Assembly: GCA_016840185.1 (NCBI GenBank) | Contig: JAEOSV010000148.1 | Location: 1 to 5,171, forward strand | From: Candidatus Hermodarchaeota archaeon | GTDB lineage: Archaea > Asgardarchaeota > Hermodarchaeia > Hermodarchaeales > Hermodarchaeaceae | DNA length: 5,171 nt | Reading direction: 5' to 3' | Shown: positions 1 through 4,986 of the stretch, piece by piece | Numbering within the stretch: the first letter of the stretch is position 1 | Layout: each line of letters opens with the position of its first letter | The notes under the pieces: generated by a model | The model's input: only the letters and a program-made list of their open reading frames with translations | The model's database searches: none | What the model was told of the DNA's origin: nothing | Program-made: the position numbers and the translations under genes

Positions 1-102
1 AGGTGGCTGAGAAATACTCTCAATAAATTGGGAATATTCAGGTCCAAGAAGAGCTTGAAAGCGTTCCTGAAAAGCAAGTGGAAAGGTGAGATTTCGTTTC
101 AT
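1..102 (-). CDS. Partial NOL1/NOP2/Sun-like RNA m5C methyltransferase, N-terminus only
   Basis: An open frame starts at ATG 102 on the minus strand and runs off the left edge, giving 34 codons. The peptide begins MKRNLTFPLAFQERF and continues with ALLGPEYSQF and an ESISQPP end. This resembles the N-terminal helix of NOL1/NOP2/Sun family tRNA/rRNA cytosine-5 methyltransferases, where a 'P-x-x-F-x-E-R/K-[FY]-x-x-LLG' segment is followed by a short helix and 'xxPPP-x-x-IRVNTLK'. The SAM-binding domain and catalytic cysteines would lie outside the window, so the call rests on the N-terminal pattern alone. The start is 16 bases after the stop of the PLP-enzyme gene, suggesting co-transcription. 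Only a weak AAGGA (120-116) lies upstream, and the frame stays open into the upstream gene, so an earlier TTG at 135 is possible. The family assignment is moderately sure and the existence of a coding start is likely. Confidence 0.5.
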   Translation of the reverse strand, partial: MKRNLTFPLAFQERFQALLGPEYSQFIESISQPP

Positions 103-118
103 TTCTGGTTGCGCTTCC

Positions 119-1270
119 TTAAGAGGATGAACCAATTGGTTGAGAACCGAGTCGGTCTCGATGGATGGGCCAGGTGGCAATAACACGCTTCTCGTCGATG
201 ATGTAGTATTTATCAAAAAGGTTGGCGGTGAGACAGGAATGATTTGGAATTATGCGAAGATGGTCTCCGGGCGAAAGGGATTGGTGATGGGATTTCTTAG
301 CGATTTGAATTTTACCATGCTCCTGTGATAAACTGAGGATTTGAGCATCAGCGGGGCTAACTGAATCGTCTGGATCTAATACCACCCCATAGCCCCGACT
401 TGAGGTAATATGGGTTGGTCCAGCATCTTTGGATAACGCCGTTGCCCCAGCATCTACAACCACATGTGAGTCTTGAACACTTACCACACTGGTCAGTACA
501 GAAAGCGCACAATCAGACAGATAACAAGATCCAAGGGAAACTTGGCTGAAATCAAAAAAGACATAGTTTCCAGGACGAACCTCTGTTATGCCTTCTTTGA
601 ACTTCGGTGACAACATTGCAGTCGGCGTTGAGCCAATGGAAACCACATCACACATCAATCCGTTTTTTTGAAGCTTCTCAGAGAATTTGATCATGATATC
701 TTGCTCAGCTTGTGCAATGGTTCTGAGATTCTCTTTAGACGAGGCATTATACGCATGTCCTGCGTGTGTTAAAATTCCTTTAAACTGTAGATGTGGTGCT
801 TCAGCGATTTGTTTTGCTAAGCTGAGTGCTTTGGGGTTCTTCGGATCAACACCACACCGATGAAACCCACAGTCGATTTTGAGGAGTACATTCAGTTGCG
901 TTTCAGTCGCAATACATTGGGCTTCGAGAAGCGGAATAACGGCTGAGTGATCAGTAACCACGTTGATTTCAGCAGTTTGTGCTAATTTCATTAAAGCTGG
1001 GAATTTGTCCGGAATAACGGGGTAGGCTAAAGTGACATTCGTAAACCCGTTGCGAATGAACACTGATGCTTCTCCCAGCGTTGAAACAGTGATTCCTGCT
1101 GCACCGTATTCGGTTTGTAGATTGGCAATTTCAAAACATTTGTGCGTCTTAATATGCGGACGAAGAGTAACGTTGCTACGTTGAACTTTTTCACTCATCA
1201 TCTGGATGTTTCTGAGAAGTGTCGCTTTGTCGATAACCAAAGCGGGCGTGATAAGGTCGTCTATATCCAT
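119..1270 (-). CDS. D-threonine aldolase / D-serine dehydratase family PLP enzyme
   Basis: This encodes 383 residues in the fold-type III (alanine-racemase-like) PLP family that includes D-threonine aldolase and eukaryotic-type D-serine dehydratase. The N-terminus DIDDLITPALVID is typical. The RPHIKTHK motif carries the presumed PLP-binding Lys41. The barrel shows the family's KIDCGFHRCGV (131-141), LTHAGHAY (168-174), SIGSTPT (211-217) and EVRPGNYVFFD (230-240). The C-terminal beta domain ends with PNHSC, whose His344 and Cys346 correspond to the zinc-binding His/Cys pair of this family. Members either cleave D-threonine or other beta-hydroxy-D-amino acids to glycine plus an aldehyde, or dehydrate D-serine to pyruvate and ammonia. 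The sequence does not separate these activities by eye. Retro-aldol of serine would yield formaldehyde and dehydration would yield pyruvate, and both suit the aldolase-Fae gene next door. ATG 1270 was chosen because homology starts there; the frame is open upstream to a TTG at 1429, but that part looks non-coding. No clear ribosome-binding site precedes 1270. The length is normal for the family. Confidence 0.88.
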   Translation of the reverse strand: MDIDDLITPALVIDKATLLRNIQMMSEKVQRSNVTLRPHIKTHKCFEIANLQTEYGAAGITVSTLGEASVFIRNGFTNVTLAYPVIPDKFPALMKLAQTAEINVVTDHSAVIPLLEAQCIATETQLNVLLKIDCGFHRCGVDPKNPKALSLAKQIAEAPHLQFKGILTHAGHAYNASSKENLRTIAQAEQDIMIKFSEKLQKNGLMCDVVSIGSTPTAMLSPKFKEGITEVRPGNYVFFDFSQVSLGSCYLSDCALSVLTSVVSVQDSHVVVDAGATALSKDAGPTHITSSRGYGVVLDPDDSVSPADAQILSLSQEHGKIQIAKKSHHQSLSPGDHLRIIPNHSCLTANLFDKYYIIDEKRVIATWPIHRDRLGSQPIGSSS

Positions 1271-1323
1271 GGCATTCAACTCGACAGAGGGTAGGCGTTG
1301 TGATGAAGGAATTGAAGAGTTGT

Positions 1324-1407
1324 GGCTCCGTCTTGACTGAACCCACTTTCCTCGCAGCTCCTGAACGGAGGCCTCGGTGGGTTTAAGATAGCCGAGTAGA
1401 CGGAGCC
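1324..1407. repeat. Inverted repeat with nested complementary segments; candidate structured RNA
   Basis: The arms GGCTCCGTCT (1324-1333) and AGACGGAGCC (1398-1407) are perfect 10-bp complements 64 bases apart. Inside them AACCCAC (1340-1346) pairs with GTGGGTT (1377-1383), and CTCC (1358-1361) pairs with GGAG (1367-1370) around a five-base loop. CTCGG (1373-1377) can also pair with CCGAG (1392-1396) around a 14-base loop. That pairing shares only base 1377 with the AACCCAC stem, and the remaining GGGTT lies in its loop, so the two could form a pseudoknot or act as alternative folds. The element sits between divergent genes. On the minus strand it would be the 5' leader of the PLP-enzyme gene. 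It does not fit a tRNA and I recognise no riboswitch class. It could be a leader regulator, a small RNA, or a palindromic DNA site. Confidence 0.45.
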
Positions 1408-1426
1408 GTGTATGCTTTAGCTCCTG

Positions 1427-1437
1427 CAATAAAAAAA
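1427..1437 (-). promoter_or_regulatory. Possible TATA box for the minus-strand transcript
   Basis: The minus strand reads TTTTTTTATTG here. If it acts as an archaeal TATA box, transcription would begin about 25 bases downstream, near 1407. That is where the left arm of the nested inverted repeat begins on this strand, so the structured element would form the very 5' end of the PLP-enzyme transcript. The T-run may be chance, and no convincing BRE is seen. Confidence 0.25.
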
Positions 1438-1465
1438 CACTCCCTTACTCCCAACAAGTGCAACC

Positions 1466-1476
1466 TTTTTTAATAG
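1466..1476 (+). promoter_or_regulatory. Possible TATA box for the plus-strand operon
   Basis: TTTTTTAATAG lies so that an archaeal start site about 25 bases downstream would fall near 1497. That is just ahead of the GAGGG ribosome-binding site at 1500-1504 and the ATG at 1512. The spacing is plausible for an archaeal promoter with a short leader. The motif is degenerate and no clear BRE precedes it. Confidence 0.22.
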
Positions 1477-1499
1477 CAACAAGCAAACCCCACCTATCC

Positions 1500-1504
1500 G
1501 AGGG
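1500..1504 (+). promoter_or_regulatory. Ribosome-binding site fixing the start at 1512
   Basis: GAGGG lies seven bases before ATG 1512. The earlier in-frame ATG at 1458 has no such motif and would add 18 residues with no family resemblance, so 1512 is the better start. Confidence 0.6.
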
Positions 1505-1511
1505 ACACTCC

Positions 1512-2459
1512 ATGGTAACCCTGAAATCTTATGAGAAGGTCCGAAAAGCCCTTGAAAAAATAGGGCTACCCGGACAAGATGCGTATGATCTACCAACGAG
1601 CGATAAGCGGTTTCCTGACGGAGCTAGCTATCGTATGGAAATCTCTGGTGTCGAACGCCCTGAGGTTTTACGAGCACTAATTGATGAATCTGAAAAACGC
1701 GATGTCCCCATTCATCGCTTAATCAGCGTTGTAATGGGAGCAACGTTACTCGATGACAAAGAACTCCAAGAATTTGCCCAATTAGCCCATGATGCAAAAA
1801 TGGAAGTTATCCTGACACCTGGTCCACGAACGAGCTGGGATATTGGACGTCAAGTAGCAACACCCGACGGTGTCTTATCTGGAATGCGATTTCGAGGAGC
1901 AGACAAATTAGTAGAAGTTATTACGGACATTAAACGTGGCATCGAACTAGGGTTTCGCGGATTCTTAGTAATCGATGAGGGACTTCTATGGGCTTTGAAT
2001 AAACTCAAGGAAATCGGCGAAATCCCCAAGGATATCACCTTCAAAGTCAGCATCTTTGCAGGTCATGCTTCACCGGCAGGAGGAAAACTCCTTCAAGAAC
2101 TGGGTGCCGGAAGCTTCAACCCTGTTGCCGATATGTCGGTGCCCCAACTAGCAGCTATTCGCCAAGCGACTGATTTTCCCATTGACATTCACATAATGTT
2201 GATGCCAAGTTTCGGTGGTTTCAATCGATTCTATGATGCCCCCGAAATCACTCGATGCGTGCAACCAGTCTATTATAAGTTTGAACCAGGACCCAGCATG
2301 GCATTGTACACACCCTGGTCGTCCGTTGAGGGACTTAGCTTTCTTGCCCGTGAGAAGGTCAAATGGGCGGAAATAGTGCGAAATATCATTCAGGACAACT
2401 ACCCTGAAGCTAAAATGTCCAAACTCGGGGTAAAAGACCTAGCCATTCCACAACCCTAA
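1512..2459 (+). CDS. TIM-barrel protein, tentatively U32-peptidase-like; function unknown
   Basis: This encodes 315 soluble residues with no signal peptide or membrane segment. The pattern of alternating strands and helices suggests a TIM barrel: RLISVVMGATLL (69-80), KMEVILTPGPR (96-106), GFRGFLVIDEG (148-157), FKVSIFAGHASP (177-188) and DFPIDIHIMLMPSFGGFNRF (221-240). The segment 'GAGSFNPVADMSVPQLAAIRQATDFPIDI' (198-226) follows a 'G-s/t-x-N-v/p-x-x-D-l/m-S-x-x-Q/E-L-A-A-I-R' pattern. I associate that pattern with bacterial and archaeal proteins annotated as U32-family-peptidase-like, often found next to sugar-acid or amino-acid catabolic genes. Peptidase activity is not shown for these and should not be assumed; a barrel lyase, isomerase or epimerase role is equally possible. 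His185 and the glycine-rich SFGGFNRFYD segment look like active-site candidates. The gene is the first of a two-gene operon, 25 bases ahead of the aldolase-Fae gene, so it probably acts in the same pathway. The coding call is secure and the family call is moderate. Confidence 0.8.
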   Translation: MVTLKSYEKVRKALEKIGLPGQDAYDLPTSDKRFPDGASYRMEISGVERPEVLRALIDESEKRDVPIHRLISVVMGATLLDDKELQEFAQLAHDAKMEVILTPGPRTSWDIGRQVATPDGVLSGMRFRGADKLVEVITDIKRGIELGFRGFLVIDEGLLWALNKLKEIGEIPKDITFKVSIFAGHASPAGGKLLQELGAGSFNPVADMSVPQLAAIRQATDFPIDIHIMLMPSFGGFNRFYDAPEITRCVQPVYYKFEPGPSMALYTPWSSVEGLSFLAREKVKWAEIVRNIIQDNYPEAKMSKLGVKDLAIPQP

Positions 2460-2484
2460 GGCTACGTCAAAGGAGCGGTGGGAT

Positions 2485-3969
2485 ATGGGATTTAAACCAA
2501 GTGGCGTAAATCCAGCACTGGTTACGCCGTTTACTAAAGATGGAGCCAAAGTTGATGAGGTAGCCTTCCGTCAGCTTATTCGCCATTGCATCGATGACCT
2601 TAGAGTTACTGGCCTTGTACCAGCTGGCACAACCGGTGAGTTCACCAGTTTATCTACGGAAGAACACAAGCGGGTCGTGAAAATTGCTATTGATGAAGCT
2701 GCCGGGAAGGTCCCTGTGATTGCGGGAGCTGGTGCAAGTAGCACCAAAACTACAATTGAGCTCGTGGAGTCAGCAAAAGAGGACGGGGCGGACGCCTGTC
2801 TTGTCGTGACCCCATATTACATGCGACCGACACTTCGTGGACTATATGAGCATTATCGCCTCGTCAATGAAGTAGGTTTGCCCATTATCCTGTACAATAT
2901 CCCCCAGTGCACCGGGTTAGAAATGCCGTGGCAAATCGTGGAAGATCTCGCTGACCTCGATAATATCGTGGGTATTAAGGATTCTAGCGGACAGCTCAAA
3001 TTCATCCTCGCGGTCCTTGAAAAAGTCGGTTCGAAAATCAACGTATTAGTTGGGCATGACGAAGTCGTATTTCCCGCCCTCGCATCTGGATGCGCAGGAG
3101 CGATTCTAGCTAGTGCCCAACTTATCGGTGACATTTGGGTTGACATGCTCAAGAAGGTGCAAGCGAAAAACTACAAAGACGCGGTAGCATTACAGCTGAA
3201 GGTCCAGAAGCTCACCCGGTTAATCGTCGGTTCAGGCGCAGCTGGTACAAAAGCGGGACTAAAGATGATGGGAGTGCCGGTGGGCAAACCACGGCTTCCG
3301 CTAACCTTTGGCGGTGTTCTCACCTACGAAAACCGTGAAGAAATTCGTATCGAATTGGAGAAACTCGGAAAAATCAAACCCAAAGAGGTTACCGTTGAAG
3401 TTGACCCCAAGCAGCCCATAGAGGCCCGATTTGGCACTTTTGGATTCACACCCGATCAAGTGAAGGATTTCTCTCTAAAAGTCGGAGAAGGACTAGCGGG
3501 AACGGGTGCGGAGGTTGCACACATCGACTTGATGATCGGTCGCAAGGATGGTCCCGTCGGATATGCGTTTGCTCAGGCTAAAGCTGCACCAAAGGAACGG
3601 ATGGAGCCCCTTCTGGCAATTTTGGAGCCAAATTTAATGGTGAAACCCGAAACCCTCCTTGTTCCCACTGTTGCTAATCGTAGTATGCATCAAGCGAGTC
3701 TCTTTGGTGGTCCTGCTCAAACAGGATGTGCAAAGGCAGTAATGGATTCCGTTGAAGAAGGTTTCATACCAAAATCTGCAGTTGACAAACTAGTGATTGT
3801 TGCAACAATATTCGTTCATCCCACCGCAGTCGATCGGAAACGCATCCTGATAAACAATTACAAGGCAATGCGTCATGCCATTCGGCGAGCCATTGAGGGG
3901 CGCCCAAGCATTGAGGAACTACTTAGTGACAAAGAATATGCAAAACATCCCTTCCGCTGGGAACCATAA
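2485..3969 (+). CDS. Aldolase-Fae fusion: DapA/NAL-family aldolase + formaldehyde-activating enzyme
   Basis: This encodes 494 residues in two domains. Residues about 5-297 are a class I aldolase of the DapA/N-acetylneuraminate lyase family: the PAGTTGEF motif with Thr49-Thr50, VTPYY (108-112), the catalytic Tyr137 in LYNIPQCTG, and the Schiff-base Lys165 in GIKDSSG. Cys142 occupies the place of Arg138 in E. coli DapA, which binds aspartate semialdehyde, so lysine biosynthesis is unlikely. A charged linker (about 298-325) leads to a complete Fae domain (about 327-494). It has GEGLAGTGAEVAHIDLMIG with the catalytic histidine at 346, then LLAILEPNLMVKPETLLVP, FGGPAQTG, EEGFIPKSAVDKLVIVATIFVHP, a NYKAMRHAIRRAIEG helix and a terminal KHPF. 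Fae condenses formaldehyde with tetrahydromethanopterin to methylene-H4MPT in the cytoplasm. AGGAG at 2471-2475 precedes the ATG by nine bases, and no internal ribosome-binding site is seen at the domain junction, so one polypeptide is expected. The aldolase substrate is unknown. A pyruvate/formaldehyde reaction such as 4-hydroxy-2-oxobutanoate cleavage is my inference. Confidence 0.93.
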   Translation: MGFKPSGVNPALVTPFTKDGAKVDEVAFRQLIRHCIDDLRVTGLVPAGTTGEFTSLSTEEHKRVVKIAIDEAAGKVPVIAGAGASSTKTTIELVESAKEDGADACLVVTPYYMRPTLRGLYEHYRLVNEVGLPIILYNIPQCTGLEMPWQIVEDLADLDNIVGIKDSSGQLKFILAVLEKVGSKINVLVGHDEVVFPALASGCAGAILASAQLIGDIWVDMLKKVQAKNYKDAVALQLKVQKLTRLIVGSGAAGTKAGLKMMGVPVGKPRLPLTFGGVLTYENREEIRIELEKLGKIKPKEVTVEVDPKQPIEARFGTFGFTPDQVKDFSLKVGEGLAGTGAEVAHIDLMIGRKDGPVGYAFAQAKAAPKERMEPLLAILEPNLMVKPETLLVPTVANRSMHQASLFGGPAQTGCAKAVMDSVEEGFIPKSAVDKLVIVATIFVHPTAVDRKRILINNYKAMRHAIRRAIEGRPSIEELLSDKEYAKHPFRWEP

Positions 3970-3978
3970 TTGTTCTAA

Positions 3979-4962
3979 TTAGAGTATGGATTTGATGTTG
4001 CCCAAGAGTAGGGCAAGGAAAAGCGCAGCGGTGAGTAAATCTGCAGTTGTTCCTGGGTTCAGTTGTGAACCCTCTGACCTTAGATACTCATCAAACGGTG
4101 TTATTTGATCCATCCATCGAGTTTCAGGTTTTTTCATGATTCGTGAATAGACTTTCTTTGCTCGCTGCATTACATCTTGAGCAACTTTATATCCATTTTT
4201 TCGTTGAATGAACGAATCAGGTTGATCACTTAAGGCCCAAAGATAGGAGGCGAGAACCGCGTCTTCAGCTCGTGGATGTCGGTTAAGAGCTTTTGTCAAC
4301 TGAGGGTACAACGTATCAAATGTATAGGCAAAATTAGTGGTGTATTCGTGTGCAATTGCATCATAGCTAGCAGCTAATCCTTGTAAATCGCACAATGAAT
4401 ATTTTTCACGACGGATTAATTCAATCGTATTTGGTGATTGAAAGTCAAAAGCTTGCGATTCATCGGTCCATTCTTCGGTTTTGGGGATAGCACCTCCAGG
4501 GCTTGCGATTTGTAATGCGCGTACTAATTCAATGGCATCGTCAACATCGGTATTCGAGAGTATTCGTGTTAGACTTTGATGAAGGGTGCCTTTCGAGGAC
4601 CTCGGACGAGATATTTCAAGACCAGCTGCAGCAGCCAGAGGTACAAGAAGCAGAATAGTTCCTAAGAGTGTGTTCCTTCCGTGAGGTTCCATCGATGCTT
4701 GAACCGACGATTTAATGAATTCTCCAACTCTCGAAGGTTCATGATCCTTGATGCCAAGAGTGTGACCCCATCGAGCCGTTTGCAGCATAGGATGCCCTAA
4801 CCGGGTGATACTGGCAGCGAAATGAATGAACCGTGTATCAGGGTGGTCCCTGTATCGATGTACATTTCCTGGTTTGGGAGTGAGAATGTCTAAGAACATT
4901 GCAAATTGGGCTTTTTCGGAAATATCGCAAAGCTGATCTTCGACGTTTGATCCCTGAGCCAT
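3979..4962 (-). CDS. CitG-like (triphosphoribosyl-dephospho-CoA synthase family) protein
   Basis: This encodes 327 residues matching the CitG/MdcB family (COG1767). The nucleotide-binding-type motif TPKPGNVHR (28-36) corresponds to CitG's 'S-P-K-P-G-L-V-D'. GRNTLLGTILLLVPLAAAAG (95-114) corresponds to 'N-T-H-K-G-x-x-F'. The C-terminal LNPGTTADLLTAALFLALL (301-319) corresponds to 'N-P-G-G-S-A-D-L-L-A-A'. CitG makes the 2'-(5''-triphosphoribosyl)-dephospho-CoA precursor of the citrate lyase prosthetic group, but no citrate or malonate system is visible here. Archaeal and methylotroph homologues occur without citrate lyase. I recall such genes near methanopterin C1 gene clusters, so a role in an H4MPT-related cofactor or C1 pathway is possible but unproven. 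The hydrophobic stretches are core helices of this all-alpha fold rather than clear membrane segments. ATG 4962 is supported by AGGTGAT at 4977-4971. The gene is convergent with the aldolase-Fae gene, with nine bases between stops. Confidence 0.82.
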   Translation of the reverse strand: MAQGSNVEDQLCDISEKAQFAMFLDILTPKPGNVHRYRDHPDTRFIHFAASITRLGHPMLQTARWGHTLGIKDHEPSRVGEFIKSSVQASMEPHGRNTLLGTILLLVPLAAAAGLEISRPRSSKGTLHQSLTRILSNTDVDDAIELVRALQIASPGGAIPKTEEWTDESQAFDFQSPNTIELIRREKYSLCDLQGLAASYDAIAHEYTTNFAYTFDTLYPQLTKALNRHPRAEDAVLASYLWALSDQPDSFIQRKNGYKVAQDVMQRAKKVYSRIMKKPETRWMDQITPFDEYLRSEGSQLNPGTTADLLTAALFLALLLGNIKSIL

Positions 4963-4970
4963 GTGGGGGA

Positions 4971-4977
4971 ATCACCT
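4971..4977 (-). promoter_or_regulatory. AGGTGAT ribosome-binding site for the CitG-like gene
   Basis: The minus strand reads AGGTGAT, complementary to the 3' tail of archaeal and bacterial 16S rRNA (AUCACCU). It ends eight bases before ATG 4962. It fixes the start of the CitG-like gene and is one of the hints of an archaeal host. Confidence 0.65.
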
Positions 4978-4986
4978 GCTAAGAGA

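Noticed and set aside
140..328. 62-codon plus-strand open frame
   Set aside because: It lies antisense within the well-supported PLP-enzyme gene, has no family resemblance and no ribosome-binding site.
1300..1340. Box C/D small RNA (GTGATGA at 1300-1306, CTGA at 1337-1340)
   Set aside because: There is no C'/D' pair, the box spacing is too long for one guide, and the ends do not form a terminal stem. Short motifs like these occur by chance.
1324..1407. tRNA gene (7-bp acceptor-like ends GGCTCCG/CGGAGCC over 84 bases)
   Set aside because: On neither strand is there a proper T-arm or anticodon arm at the required spacing.
1271..1429. N-terminal extension of the PLP enzyme from TTG 1429
   Set aside because: The extension has no family resemblance, spans the inverted repeat, and family members start at the DIDDLITPALVID segment. 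ATG 1270 is preferred.
1850..2053. 67-codon minus-strand open frame
   Set aside because: It is antisense inside the barrel-protein gene. Its Ser/Pro-rich composition is typical of a shadow frame.
2853..3152. 99-codon minus-strand open frame
   Set aside because: It is antisense inside the conserved aldolase domain, with low-complexity composition and no recognisable motif.
2485..3375. Annotation as dihydrodipicolinate synthase (dapA) for lysine synthesis
   Set aside because: The arginine equivalent to E. coli Arg138 is replaced by cysteine and the domain is fused to Fae, so only the superfamily call is kept.
3376..3470. Separate translation start for the Fae half
   Set aside because: No ATG with a ribosome-binding site is seen in the linker. 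A GTG there (Val326) lacks one, and the frame is continuous.
3967..3981. Intrinsic terminator between the convergent genes
   Set aside because: Only nine bases separate the stops. The stretch is A/T-rich but shows no GC stem followed by a T-run.
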